The position numbers and the translations under genes were made by a program. A stretch of 64,000 nt of DNA, taken from contig NZ_LGCN01000201.1 of NCBI RefSeq assembly GCF_001279005.1, positions 1-64,000 of the forward strand. Direction: 5' to 3'. Positions 20,272-29,378 of this stretch are shown piece after piece. Under the pieces are notes generated by a model, which saw only the letters and a list, made by a program, of their open reading frames with translations, was not told the origin of the DNA and ran no database searches. Each line of letters begins with the position of its first letter. Positions within the stretch are counted from its first letter, which is position 1. The DNA is from Streptomyces caelestis. Lineage in GTDB: Bacteria > Actinomycetota > Actinomycetes > Streptomycetales > Streptomycetaceae.

Positions 20272-20583
20272 ATGTCCGAGCACTATTCCGAGCGTGAGCT
20301 CCAGCAGGAGGTCTCCGACCTGGAGACCAAGTCCACGACGGCCGCACGGTTGTTCGACATCCGGCGGATCATCGGCGGGCTGTTCGTCGTGTACGGCGTG
20401 ATCGTCACGATCGCGGGCTTCACCGCGTCCGACGCGGACCTCGACAAGGCCCAGGGAGTCAACATCAACCTCTGGACGGGGTTGGGAATGCTGGTCCTGG
20501 GCCTGCTGTTCCTCCTCTGGCTGAAGCTCAGGCCGACGGCCCCGCCGCCGCCGGACGTCGTTCCGGAGGAACGGGAGGAGTAA
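20272..20583 (+). CDS. Small two-helix membrane protein linked to the symporter
   Basis: 103 residues: a polar, Glu-rich N-terminus (MSEHYSERELQQEVSDLETK), two hydrophobic helices (about residues 37-52 and 66-86) and a Pro/Glu-rich tail. ATG behind GGGAGGATGGAGAGAG, 21 bp after the symporter. Unrecognised as a family. Position and size suggest an accessory subunit or regulator of the transporter, like the small partners seen with other SSS permeases; this is inference. Confidence 0.78.
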   Translation: MSEHYSERELQQEVSDLETKSTTAARLFDIRRIIGGLFVVYGVIVTIAGFTASDADLDKAQGVNINLWTGLGMLVLGLLFLLWLKLRPTAPPPPDVVPEEREE

Positions 20584-21025
20584 GCGGCGCGGTACGTTGC
20601 GCGGTCCCGCGCCGGTGCGGCCCGGGCCGGGACCGCACCCCCGGCGTCTGCGGGCGCCCCGCGCCGGTGCGGGCCGGGGGTGTTCGCGCAGCCCGGCGCT
20701 TACGGGGTGCTGTCGCGCCCACCCGTGCCGCCCTGCGGCACGACTGCCCGCGGCAGCGGCAGGCGGCAGCCCGCGGAGCGCGGGGACGACGGCAAGTGGC
20801 CGCGTACGGCGCGCAGGGGACGGGGCGGGGGTGGCCGCCCGCAGCGGCCGGCGCGTCCGCACCCAGCACCCCTCCAACGGACGTGATCCGCGCCGGTCCG
20901 AGGACGGACACCCCCGACCCGGCCCCGACCCACCCACCGACCGCGGGCGCCACCCCAACCCCCACCGGACCGCACGAGGCGCCGCAGGCACAAGACCCGC
21001 GCCCCACAGGCCCGCCGCCGCAGGC
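20584..21025. other. 442-bp region without a convincing gene
   Basis: Very GC-rich. It holds one good hairpin (20601-20636) at its left end. All open frames through it have arginine/proline/alanine-rich shadow composition and no family resemblance, so I call no gene. Confidence 0.6.
20601..20636 (+). terminator. Hairpin after the symporter operon
   Basis: GCGGTCCCG (20601-20609) pairs perfectly with CGGGACCGC (20628-20636), 18 nt after the stop codon of the small membrane protein. The loop contains further GC pairing. No T run follows, as is common for Streptomyces terminators. Confidence 0.6.
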
Positions 21026-21706
21026 TCAGGCGCCGCCCCCCACCGGCCCCGCCCGGTCCAGCAGGCCCGTTCGGGCGGCCAGGGCCGCCGCCTCCAGGCG
21101 GGAGCCCACGCCCAGTTTCATCAGGACACGCTGGACATGCGTCCGGGCCGTGGACGGTGCGATGCCCATGCCCGCCGCGATCAGCCGGGTGTCCTCCCCC
21201 TCGGCGACCCGCACCAGCACCTCCACCTCCCGAGGCGTCAGCATCCGCAGCAACCGCGCACCCTCGTCATCCGGCTGCGCCGCAGGATTCAGCAGCTCCC
21301 CGAACGCCCCCTGCAGCAACTGCGGCGCCACGGCGGCCTCCCCCGCCCGCGCCTTCATGATCGCCCGCTCGACCCCCTCGATGCGCTCGTCGTGCCGCAC
21401 GTACCCCGACGCCCCCGCCGCGAACGCCGCCGCGATGCCCCGCGGCGACGGCACCGGCCCCAGCACCACCACCGCCACCTGGGCCCGCTCCCGCTTGATC
21501 TTCACCACCGGATCGAACGTCCCCGCCGCCGCCGGCGCCGCCGTCCCCAGCAGACACACCTCGGGCGCCCTGCTGATCACCAGATCCGCGGCGCCGGCCG
21601 CCGGCGCGGCCGCCGCCAGCACCCGGTGCCCCCGCAGCTTCAACGCCGAGGCCAACGCCTCGGCGAGCAATCGGTGGTCGTCGACCACCATCAGCCGCAC
21701 TCCCAT
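21026..21706 (-). CDS. Atypical LuxR-type response regulator lacking the phosphoacceptor Asp
   Basis: 226 residues from the ATG at 21706. It starts like a receiver (VRLMVVDDHRLLAEALASAL) but where the phosphorylated Asp should lie the sequence is APEVCLLGTAAPAAAG, with Gly in place of Asp. The C-terminus is an intact LuxR HTH (LTPREVEVLVRVAEGEDTRL and APSTARTHVQRVLMKLGVGS). So phosphorylation-independent control is likely, or a ligand- or redox-sensing receiver. No kinase is adjacent; the beta-propeller genes upstream on the same strand are possible targets. In build it resembles the orphan regulator at 13446. Confidence 0.83.
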   Translation of the reverse strand: MGVRLMVVDDHRLLAEALASALKLRGHRVLAAAAPAAGAADLVISRAPEVCLLGTAAPAAAGTFDPVVKIKRERAQVAVVVLGPVPSPRGIAAAFAAGASGYVRHDERIEGVERAIMKARAGEAAVAPQLLQGAFGELLNPAAQPDDEGARLLRMLTPREVEVLVRVAEGEDTRLIAAGMGIAPSTARTHVQRVLMKLGVGSRLEAAALAARTGLLDRAGPVGGGA

Positions 21707-21855
21707 CGAACAGCCAACCCCCTGACAACGCACCCCCGGATGCCCCCGGAAGCTACACGCTTGTTCGACGTCGCGCTCCCCCTACCGGCGAGAACCACCC
21801 CGGACCGCCGAAATTCTCGCATTCGACGGCGATGGGCGGATGACGCGCGACACGC

Positions 21856-21891
21856 CCGCGGCCCCGTCCCTGACCAGGGACGGGGCCGCGG
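21856..21891 (-). terminator. Strong hairpin after the beta-propeller gene
   Basis: CCGCGGCCCCGTCCCT and AGGGACGGGGCCGCGG form a perfect 16-bp stem with a GACC loop, 20 bp beyond the stop of the minus-strand gene ending at 21911. Confidence 0.85.
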
Positions 21892-21910
21892 AAAACAACG
21901 AACCGAACGA

Positions 21911-23848
21911 TCAACTCGTACCGAAAGCGATCACGAGATATTCCTTATCGTCCGAAGCCGACGAGAAGTCACTGGCGTAGGCACTGGACATGTACAGAGC
22001 GCCCTGCGAGAACAGGATCTCCGCGTATTCGGGCGACATCCGCGACTCGACGTCCCGCACGGTTTCCGTCGCCGGGTTCTCCATCAGCGTCGTCTGCTTG
22101 AAGGTCCCCCCGTCGATGCTGACGATCTGCCCGCCCTTGTCGTACGGCGGACGCTTGTACGCCAGGACGTTGCCGCCGTCCATCCGCAGCGGGGTGATCG
22201 TGTAGCCGTCACCCGCGTCGGCACGCTGCCCGGTCTGCTTGCCGGTCGCCAGGTCGAAGGCGACGACCTCGTTGGTCTGGACGTACGACTTCCCGCCGCC
22301 CTCGTGCTCCTCGGTCGCGATGTACAGCCGGTCGCCGCCGACCGCCAGCCCGGTGCACTTCTCGAGCTTGTAGATGGCGTCGCAGCGGGCCGCGTACTCC
22401 TCGCCCGGCGCGGAGATGCGCGTGCGCAGCTTGCCGGTCTTGTTGTCGATGGAGAAGAAGTCCGAGATGCCGCTGCCGTCCCCCGCGGAGTCGTTGACGT
22501 CGGCGGCGACGACCAGCGGGTCGGTGGAGACGACGGCGGCGTACTCGATGCCCTCGCCCATCTTGTACTCGGTGATCACCTTCCCGCTCTTCGGGTCGAT
22601 GGTCTGGATGTGCAGCTGCCGCTGGTCGTACGAACCGCACTTGCGCACCGCGACGAGCTTCTCGCCGCCGCCGTACCCGGAGTCGTAGCAGGAGTCGGAC
22701 GTCTTGGGCGCCCACAGCTGCTCGCCGGAGGCGATCTCCCAGGCGGCGCCGCCGCTGGTGCTGCCCGCCGCGACGGTGCCGCCGCTGAGGGTGACGTTGT
22801 TGAAGCTGATCGGCATGGTGCCGGACTTGGCGGTCTTGGTCCACACCTCCTTGCCCGCCGCGAGGTCGATCACCGCGAGCTGCGTGCAGGACTGCGGATT
22901 CTCCTTGGTCGGCATGGCGGGCTTGAAGATGATCGCCGTCTTGCCGTCCTCGGTGACGCGGTTGGTGGCCTCGCACACCGGTCCGGGCAGGTCGATCGTC
23001 CACTTCTCGGTGCCCTTGGCACGGTCGTAGCCGACGATCTCGGCGATCCCGCTCTTGGCGTACACCGTGTCGGTCAGCCAGGAACCGGAGGTGGGGATGC
23101 TCGTGGTGCCCTTGGGGACCTTGGGCGCGGGCACCTGGAACAGCACCTTGGAGCCGGTGTCGGCCGGCGCCTTCTCCTCGGTCCCGGAGGAGGTGCCCCC
23201 GGAGCCGCCGTTCTTCTCGTCCTTGCCGCCGGTGCCGCCGGAATCCGCGGTGGTGTTCTTGTCGTCGTCCTTGCCGGACGACGAGGCGTACCAGACACCG
23301 GCGCCGACGATCAGGGCGATGGCCGCGACCGCCGAGACGATGATGGCGGCCTGCGCGCCGAACTTCTTCCCGCCACCCCCCGGCTGCGACTGCATCGGCA
23401 TGGTCGGAGGCTGCGGATACCCGTACCCGGGCTGCCCGTAGCCGGGCTGACCGTACGGCCCCGGCTGCTGCGGATGCCCGTACGCCCCCGGCTGCGGCTG
23501 CCCCGGATACCCGTATCCGGCGGCCGGCGGCGGCTGCTGCGGGTACCCGTACCCGGCGGCCGGAGGCTGCTGCGGATACCCGTACCCGGGCCCCTGCGGA
23601 GCCGGCGGCGGCGCGACCGGCGGCTGCGGGGCGGCCGGGGTCTGCGGGGCGGCCGGGGGCTGCGGGGTCTGCGGGGTCTGCGGGGTCTGCGGATACCCGT
23701 ACCCGGGCTCCGGGGCCTTGGTGAGATCGGGCCCACCGGGCGCGGCCGGCGGCTGTGCGGGCTGCTGCGGAGACTGCTGGGGCTGTTGCGGAGGCCCGAA
23801 GCCCGGCTGCTGCGGAGGCTGGTGGGGCGGCGGGGGCGACTGGGTCAT
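21911..23848 (-). CDS. Membrane-anchored PQQ-like beta-propeller protein with Pro-rich N-terminus
   Basis: 645 residues. The first ~160 residues are low-complexity Pro/Gln/Gly/Tyr repeats (GYGYPQQPPAAGYGYP, PQTPQTPQTPQP). One transmembrane helix follows at about 166-188, then a Ser/Gly/Thr/Asp linker and an extracytoplasmic domain with repeated AxxxGxxxW strands (LAAGKEVWTKTA, ASGEQLWAPKT) of PQQ/quinoprotein-like propellers. No enzymatic residues recognised; a scaffold or sensor role outside the membrane is likely. It is the downstream member of a tandem pair with the gene ending at 23907; the 58-bp gap suggests one operon. Confidence 0.85.
   Translation of the reverse strand: MTQSPPPPHQPPQQPGFGPPQQPQQSPQQPAQPPAAPGGPDLTKAPEPGYGYPQTPQTPQTPQPPAAPQTPAAPQPPVAPPPAPQGPGYGYPQQPPAAGYGYPQQPPPAAGYGYPGQPQPGAYGHPQQPGPYGQPGYGQPGYGYPQPPTMPMQSQPGGGGKKFGAQAAIIVSAVAAIALIVGAGVWYASSSGKDDDKNTTADSGGTGGKDEKNGGSGGTSSGTEEKAPADTGSKVLFQVPAPKVPKGTTSIPTSGSWLTDTVYAKSGIAEIVGYDRAKGTEKWTIDLPGPVCEATNRVTEDGKTAIIFKPAMPTKENPQSCTQLAVIDLAAGKEVWTKTAKSGTMPISFNNVTLSGGTVAAGSTSGGAAWEIASGEQLWAPKTSDSCYDSGYGGGEKLVAVRKCGSYDQRQLHIQTIDPKSGKVITEYKMGEGIEYAAVVSTDPLVVAADVNDSAGDGSGISDFFSIDNKTGKLRTRISAPGEEYAARCDAIYKLEKCTGLAVGGDRLYIATEEHEGGGKSYVQTNEVVAFDLATGKQTGQRADAGDGYTITPLRMDGGNVLAYKRPPYDKGGQIVSIDGGTFKQTTLMENPATETVRDVESRMSPEYAEILFSQGALYMSSAYASDFSSASDDKEYLVIAFGTS
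23661..23687. repeat. Three tandem 9-bp units within the propeller gene
   Basis: TGCGGGGTC occurs three times head to tail and encodes Pro-Gln-Thr repeats on the minus strand. The number of units is likely to vary between strains. Confidence 0.8.
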
Positions 23849-23906
23849 GACGTGAGTACCTCGGGGAAGGGGACGACGGGCGACGGAAAGGGGACGGGTA
23901 CGGCCC

Positions 23907-25673
23907 TCACTCGCCGTAGGCGAGCATCAACTTCTCCTTCGACTCGTCATTGCCACTCAGCCGTGTGGTCGAGATGTAGAACCGTCCGTCGGCCCAGTCG
24001 ATCGACTTGCTGAAGAAGCTGTTCTCGATGCTCGCGACGCTCTGCGGGTTCCGCATCAGCTCGGCCGGCTGGTGGTCGCCGCCGCCGACGGGGATGGCCA
24101 CGACCCGCCCGCCCGCGTCGTACGACGGGTCGACGTAGGCGATGAGCTTGCCGCCCTCGACCTTCACCGGCTGCATGGGCTCCTCGGCCGGGGACTTGAC
24201 CCGCCACTGCTCCTTGCCGTCGTCGAGGCCGATGGCGACGATCTCGTTGGCCCCGGTGGCCGCCTTGGTCGGCAGGTAAAGGGTGTTCGCGTCGACGACG
24301 ACGCCCTCACAGCCCTGGAGGTCGCGCGCGAGGACGGCCCAGCCGCAGCCGGGGGCGAAGTCCTCGTCGACGGTGACCTGGGAGCGGAACTTCCCGCTGC
24401 CGGTGAAGGCGGAGATGTTCCAGGCCTTCTTGTCCTCGTTGGTGCTGTAGACGACCACCGGGTCGACGGAGTAGGCGCGCTCGATGCGCCACCCCTTGTC
24501 GAACTTCCGCGTCCACTTCACCTTGCCGGTCTTCGGGTCGAGCTCCTGGAGCTCGTCGTGCTCGTTGGCGCCGCCGGCGCCGCAGGACGCGACCTGGAGC
24601 AGCCGCTCACCGCCCGCGAAGGCGGCGGGGAAGCAGGGGGCGTCGCCGTACTTCTTCGCGTCGAACAGTTTCTTGCCGCTGGTCATGTCGTACGCCGTGC
24701 CGGACTGCGAGCGGCCCACCATCAGCGTGTTGCCGGTGAGGGTCATCTCGATGGAGAGCACGGAGTCGAACAGCGCGCCGTCGGCGACCTCCTGCTTCCA
24801 GCCCTTCTCGCCGGTGTCGAGGTCGACGAGCTGGAGCTGGTTGCACTTGGCGCGGTCGCTGCTGCCGCTCATGTGGGCGATGACGACCTTGTTGTCGGAC
24901 GTCGCCTCCTGCGTGACCGCGCAGATCTTCTGCGGGAAGGCGAGGGTGTCCCAGGTGAGCTTCCCGTCGCCGACGTCGTAGGCGAAGAGCTCCTTGTAGG
25001 CGGCCTTCACGGCCGTCTTGTCGGTGACCCACATGCCGGGGGCGTCGGCGCCGGAACCGGGCGCGTCGGGCGCCTCCTTGTACCAGAGCACCTTGGACTC
25101 ACCGGCCTGGCGGCCCGTGTTGAGGTCCTCCGGGTCCTCGCCGCCGTCGCCGCTGCCGTCGCCCGGATTGACCGGGGCGCCGGAGCTGCCGCCCGGCTCG
25201 GGGTCGTCGGTCTGCCGGGCGACGGGCTTCTCGTCCTTCTCGCCGTCGTCACCGGAGACGGCCCACACGGTGCCGCCGATCACCAGCAGCGCGGCCACGG
25301 CGGCGCCGATGACCATGGCGGGCTTGCCCTTGAAGGGGTTGCGGGAGCCGGACCCGCCGGGCGGCGGCGTGCCGGGCGCCCCGGGGAACTGCGGCTGCGT
25401 CGGGTACCCGTACCCGGGCTGCCCGTAGGGCCCCGGCTGCTGCGGCTGACCGTAGGGCCCGGAGGCGTACGGTCCGGAGTTGTACGGCCCCGGCTGCTGC
25501 GGATACCCGTATCCGGGCCGCGGCGGACCCTGCGGAGGCGGAGGAGGCGTCTGCGGAGCCCCGAAACCACCCCCCGGCGGCGGATCCTGCGGCGCTCCGA
25601 AACCACCCTGCGGTGGCGGATCCTGCGGCGCTCCGAAACCACCCTGCGGCGGCTGGTTGGGCGGCTGAGTCAT
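23907..25673 (-). CDS. Second membrane-anchored PQQ-like beta-propeller protein
   Basis: 588 residues and the same architecture as its downstream neighbour: Pro/Gly/Gln-rich N-terminus with GGFGAPQDPPPQ repeats, then YGYPQQPGPY-type repeats, one transmembrane helix at about 118-138 (MVIGAAVAALLVIGGTVWAV), an acidic linker, and a propeller with strands such as DVGDGKLTWDTLA, DPKTGKVKWTRKF and LDDGKEQWRVKSP. The ATG at 25673 has GGGGGAA upstream. The two genes look like a duplication with diverged repeats. Proline-rich cytosolic tails of this kind occur on actinobacterial kinases and ESX-type proteins; the partner here is unknown. Confidence 0.85.
   Translation of the reverse strand: MTQPPNQPPQGGFGAPQDPPPQGGFGAPQDPPPGGGFGAPQTPPPPPQGPPRPGYGYPQQPGPYNSGPYASGPYGQPQQPGPYGQPGYGYPTQPQFPGAPGTPPPGGSGSRNPFKGKPAMVIGAAVAALLVIGGTVWAVSGDDGEKDEKPVARQTDDPEPGGSSGAPVNPGDGSGDGGEDPEDLNTGRQAGESKVLWYKEAPDAPGSGADAPGMWVTDKTAVKAAYKELFAYDVGDGKLTWDTLAFPQKICAVTQEATSDNKVVIAHMSGSSDRAKCNQLQLVDLDTGEKGWKQEVADGALFDSVLSIEMTLTGNTLMVGRSQSGTAYDMTSGKKLFDAKKYGDAPCFPAAFAGGERLLQVASCGAGGANEHDELQELDPKTGKVKWTRKFDKGWRIERAYSVDPVVVYSTNEDKKAWNISAFTGSGKFRSQVTVDEDFAPGCGWAVLARDLQGCEGVVVDANTLYLPTKAATGANEIVAIGLDDGKEQWRVKSPAEEPMQPVKVEGGKLIAYVDPSYDAGGRVVAIPVGGGDHQPAELMRNPQSVASIENSFFSKSIDWADGRFYISTTRLSGNDESKEKLMLAYGE
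25552..25653. repeat. 36-bp tandem repeat, about 2.8 copies
   Basis: Units begin TGCGGMGCYCCGAAACCACC at 25552, 25588 and 25624; the third is truncated to 30 bp. They encode the 12-residue repeat GGFGAPQDPPPQ in the N-terminus of the upstream propeller protein. Confidence 0.85.
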
Positions 25674-25908
25674 CAGCGCGTTCCCCCTTACTCACTGATT
25701 TTTAGCCACGCCCTGAGGTACGCGATGAACCCAGAGTCGTCTTCAGACGTTTCTCAGACTGGCCCCTTTGTATCACCCGGTACCGACAGGCCACCGGGCC
25801 GCGCCCTCCCCTGTTCCCAAGGGAGAACCGGCCCGTGATGCCCCTGTTACGCGCCTTCACGCGCCCTTCACGCCACGCGCGCCCCCGGCGCGCGGAGGGC
25901 GGGGCGGC

Positions 25909-27726
25909 TCAGGCGTCCTCGGCCAGTTCCAGCCAGCGCAGCTCCAGCTCGTCCCGCTGTCCGGCCAGCTCCCGCAGCTCGGCGTCGAGTTCGGCCACCT
26001 TCGCGAAGTCGGTGGCGTGCTCGGCGATGGCCGCGTGCAGCTTGGTCTCCTTCTCGGAGACCTTGTCGAGCTGGCGCTCGATCTTCTGCAGCTCCTTCTT
26101 GGCGGCGCGCTGATCGGCGGCGCTCTTCTCCGGGGCGGAGCCCTGGGGCGCCGCGGCCGGAGCGGAGGCCGCGGCAGCGGCGGCGGCCTCCTCCATCCGC
26201 TTGCGCCGCTCCAGGTACTCGTCGATCCCGCGCGGCAGCATCCGCAGGGCGCCGTCGCCGAGGAGGGCGAACACCCGGTCGGTGGTGCGCTCGACGAAGA
26301 ACCGGTCGTGGGAGATGACGATCATCGAGCCGGGCCAGCCGTCGAGGACGTCCTCGAGCTGGGTGAGGGTCTCGATGTCGAGGTCGTTGGTGGGCTCGTC
26401 GAGGAAGAGGACGTTGGGTTCGTCCATCAGCAGCCGCAGCAGCTGCAGCCGCCGCCGCTCACCACCGGACAGGTCCCCGACCGGCGTCCACTGCTTCTCC
26501 TTGCTGAACCCGAACGTCTCGCACAGCTGTCCGGCGGTCATCTCGCGCCCCTTGCCGAGGTCGACGCGCTCGCGCACCTGCTGCACGGCCTGGAGCACCC
26601 GCCAGGTGGGGTCGAGCTCGGCGACCTCCTGGGAGAGGTAGGCGAGCTTGACCGTCTTGCCGACCCGGACGTGGCCCCCCGCGGGCTGCGCCTCCCCCTC
26701 GCTCCGGGCCGCCTCGGCGAGCGCCCGCAGCAGGGACGTCTTGCCCGCCCCGTTGACCCCGACCAGACCGATGCGGTCGCCGGGGCCGAGCTGCCAGGTG
26801 ACGTGCTTGAGCAGCACCTTGGGCCCGGCCTGGACGGTGACGTCCTCCAGGTCGAACACCGTCTTGCCGAGCCGCGAGGAGGCGAACTTCATCAGCTCGC
26901 TGCTGTCACGCGGCGGGGGGACGTCCTTGATCAGCTCGTTGGCGGCCTCCACGCGGAAGCGCGGCTTGGACGTGCGCGCGGGGGCGCCGCGCCGCAGCCA
27001 GGCCAGCTCCTTGCGGACCAGGTTCTGCCGCTTGACCTCCTCGGTGGCGGCGATCCGTTCGCGCTCCGCGCGGGCGAAGACGTAGTCGGAGTAACCGCCC
27101 TCGTACTCGTACACGTCACCGCGCTGCACGTCCCACATGCGGGTGCAGACCTGGTCGAGGAACCAGCGGTCGTGGGTGACGCAGACGAGCGCGGACCGGC
27201 GGGTCCGCAGATGCTGGGCGAGCCAGGCGATGCCCTCGACGTCGAGGTGGTTCGTCGGCTCGTCGAGGACGATCAGGTCCTGCTCCTCGATGAGCAGCTT
27301 GGCGAGCGCGATGCGCCTGCGCTCACCGCCGGACAGCGGCCCGATGACGGTGTCCAGGCCCTTGGGGAACCCCGGCAGGTCCAGTCCGCCGAACAGCCCG
27401 GTCAGTACGTCCCTGACCTTGGCGTTCCCCGCCCACTCGTGGTCGGCCATGTCACCGATGACCTCGTGCCGGACGGTGGCGGCCGGGTCGAGGGAGTCGT
27501 GCTGGGTGAGCACCCCGAGCCGCAGCCCGCCGGAGTGCGTCACCCGCCCGGTGTCGGCCTCCTCCAGCCGGGCCAGCATCCGGATGAGGGTGGTCTTGCC
27601 GTCCCCGTTGCGCCCCACCACCCCGATCCGGTCCCCTTCGGAGACGCCGAGGGAAATCCCGTCGAGCAACGCGCGCGTGCCGTACACCTTGCTGACGTTC
27701 TCGACATTGACCAGATTGACGGCCAT
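25909..27726 (-). CDS. ABC-F family ATPase (Uup-like)
   Basis: 605 residues, two fused ABC domains and no membrane segment. Domain 1: Walker A GRNGDGKTT near residue 39, LSGGERRRIALAKLL, LDEPTNHLD. Domain 2: Walker A GVNGAGKTS near 336, LSGGERRRLQLLRLL, LDEPTNDLD. A linker rich in Arg between them and a C-terminal coiled coil (about residues 525-605) are typical of Uup-type ABC-F proteins, which act on ribosomes or nucleic acid, not transport. It is a housekeeping-like gene and not near resistance genes. AGGAG precedes the ATG at 27726. Confidence 0.93.
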   Translation of the reverse strand: MAVNLVNVENVSKVYGTRALLDGISLGVSEGDRIGVVGRNGDGKTTLIRMLARLEEADTGRVTHSGGLRLGVLTQHDSLDPAATVRHEVIGDMADHEWAGNAKVRDVLTGLFGGLDLPGFPKGLDTVIGPLSGGERRRIALAKLLIEEQDLIVLDEPTNHLDVEGIAWLAQHLRTRRSALVCVTHDRWFLDQVCTRMWDVQRGDVYEYEGGYSDYVFARAERERIAATEEVKRQNLVRKELAWLRRGAPARTSKPRFRVEAANELIKDVPPPRDSSELMKFASSRLGKTVFDLEDVTVQAGPKVLLKHVTWQLGPGDRIGLVGVNGAGKTSLLRALAEAARSEGEAQPAGGHVRVGKTVKLAYLSQEVAELDPTWRVLQAVQQVRERVDLGKGREMTAGQLCETFGFSKEKQWTPVGDLSGGERRRLQLLRLLMDEPNVLFLDEPTNDLDIETLTQLEDVLDGWPGSMIVISHDRFFVERTTDRVFALLGDGALRMLPRGIDEYLERRKRMEEAAAAAAASAPAAAPQGSAPEKSAADQRAAKKELQKIERQLDKVSEKETKLHAAIAEHATDFAKVAELDAELRELAGQRDELELRWLELAEDA

Positions 27727-27882
27727 TTCTCTCCTGCCCGGTGGATCGATCAGCTTTCAAGCGTAGGGCCTTCCGGCCGGCGGTCGACGCGCCGGAAGAT
27801 CGTCACTCTTTGTGATGACGTGATCGGAAACGGACGGCTACCGTAGGGAACAGGCAGCAGGATCCCGTCCATGGGAGGAACC

Positions 27883-28479
27883 ATGACCGCCGAGTCCGTA
27901 GAGCACCGCGTCCAGTGGCCGGTGCCACCGCTGGACGGCTATACCGTGGACGACCTGTTCACGCTGCCGGATCTCCCGCCGCACACCGAGCTGATCGACG
28001 GGAGCCTGGTTTTCGTGAGTCCGCAGCGCCGTTTCCATTTTCTTGCGATCGACCTCTTGTTCAACGGACTGCGTAGCTCTCTCGGCCCGGAGTTCAGTGT
28101 CGAGCGGGAGATGACCGTCGTTCTCGACAAGCGCAACGGTCCCGAACCGGATGTCAGCGTGGTGCGGGCCGACGCGGTCACCGGGCTGGACCAGACCAGT
28201 TTCAAGGCCGAAGACGTCCTGCTCGCCGTGGAGGTCGTCTCACCCGAGTCGGAGTCCCGCGACCGTACGACCAAACCGCACAAGTACGCCCTCGCGGGAA
28301 TCCCCCACTACTGGCGTGTCGAACCGGACGGAACCACCGGCCGTCCCCTCGTCCACGTCTACGAGCTCGACCCGATGACACAGTCCTACGTGCACATGGG
28401 CTGGCACCGCGACCGGGTCAAGGTCGACAAGCCTTCCGCCATCGCCATCGACCTGGGCCCGGTCGAAACGCGGCCCTGA
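27883..28479 (+). CDS. Uma2-family (DUF820) putative PD-(D/E)XK nuclease
   Basis: 198 residues. N-terminus YTVDDLFTLPDLPPHTELID, then GPEPDVSVVRAD and LLAVEVVSPESESRDRTTKP followed by KYALAGIPHYWRVEPD, the conserved DUF820 core with the Asp, Glu and Lys of a restriction-endonuclease-like fold. The biological role is unsettled; these genes are abundant and often mobile in Streptomyces and cyanobacteria. The ATG at 27883 follows GGGAGGA; the ATG 12 nt earlier lies in front of that site and is less likely. Divergent from the ABC-F gene. Confidence 0.85.
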   Translation: MTAESVEHRVQWPVPPLDGYTVDDLFTLPDLPPHTELIDGSLVFVSPQRRFHFLAIDLLFNGLRSSLGPEFSVEREMTVVLDKRNGPEPDVSVVRADAVTGLDQTSFKAEDVLLAVEVVSPESESRDRTTKPHKYALAGIPHYWRVEPDGTTGRPLVHVYELDPMTQSYVHMGWHRDRVKVDKPSAIAIDLGPVETRP

Positions 28480-28484
28480 GCGCT

Positions 28485-29378
28485 TCAGACGATCGTCGCG
28501 CCCGGCACGGGACCTGCCGCCGTACGCACCATGCGGCAGGTGCCGGAGGCCCGCAGCGCACCCGCGATCTCCTCCGCCGCTTCCGCGTCCCGCGCCAGGA
28601 ACGCCGTGGTCGGCCCCGACCCCGACACCAGCGAGACCGGCGCCCCCGCCGCACGCCCCGCCGCGAGCGTGTCCGCCAGCTCCGGGAACAGCGACAGCGC
28701 CGCCGGCTGGAGGTCGTTGGAGACGGTGGCGGCGAGCGCGTCGGCGTCGCCCTTGGCCAGGGCGTCGAGCAGTTCCCGCGAGGCGACCGGCTCCGGGATC
28801 TCCCGCCCCTCCCCCAGCCGGTCGAACTCCCGGAACACCGCCGGCGTCGACAGCCCCCGCGAGGCCATCGCGAACACCCAGTGGAAGGCGCCGCCGACCT
28901 CCAGCTCCGTCAGCCTCTCGCCCCGCCCGGTACCGAGCGCCGCCCCTCCCACCAGGCTGAACGGCACATCGCTGCCCAGCTCGGCGCAGATGTCGAGGAG
29001 CTCCTCGCGCGAGGCGCCCGTCCCCCACAGCGCGTCGCACGCGAGCAGCGCCCCCGCGCCGTCCGCGCTGCCGCCGGCCATGCCACCGGCGACGGGGATG
29101 TCCTTGGCGATGTGGAGGTGGACGTCCGCGTCACGGCCGTACCGCTCGGCGAGCAGCAGGGCCGCCCGGGCGGCGAGGTTCGTACGGTCGAGCGGGACCT
29201 GCTCGGCGTCGGGGCCGGCGCAGGTCACCCGCAGCCCGTCGGCCGCCGTGACGGTGACCTCGTCGTACAGGCCCACCGCGAGGAAGACGTTGGCCAGGTC
29301 GTGGTAGCCGTCGGGGCGGGCGGCGCCGACCGCGAGCTGGACGTTGACCTTGGCGGGGACGCGGACGGTGACGCTCAC
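28485..29378 (-). CDS. ispE: 4-diphosphocytidyl-2-C-methyl-D-erythritol kinase
   Basis: 297 residues, GHMP kinase of the MEP isoprenoid pathway. N-terminal [24 protein letters not shown] (shown in part) carries the conserved Lys/Asn, the ATP loop is [19 protein letters not shown] near residue 95, and [15 protein letters not shown] lies near the C-terminus. The GTG at 29378 overlaps the rsmA stop (GTGA), indicating coupling; the longer frame would run inside rsmA. The rsmA-ispE pairing is conserved in actinobacteria. Confidence 0.94.
   Translation of the reverse strand: MSVTVRVPAKVNVQLAVGAARPDGYHDLANVFLAVGLYDEVTVTAADGLRVTCAGPDAEQVPLDRTNLAARAALLLAERYGRDADVHLHIAKDIPVAGGMAGGSADGAGALLACDALWGTGASREELLDICAELGSDVPFSLVGGAALGTGRGERLTELEVGGAFHWVFAMASRGLSTPAVFREFDRLGEGREIPEPVASRELLDALAKGDADALAATVSNDLQPAALSLFPELADTLAAGRAAGAPVSLVSGSGPTTAFLARDAEAAEEIAGALRASGTCRMVRTAAGPVPGATIV

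Noticed and set aside
20597..24013. 1138-codon plus-strand open frame
   Set aside because: It runs antisense to the response regulator and the beta-propeller gene, with no recognisable domain and shadow composition.
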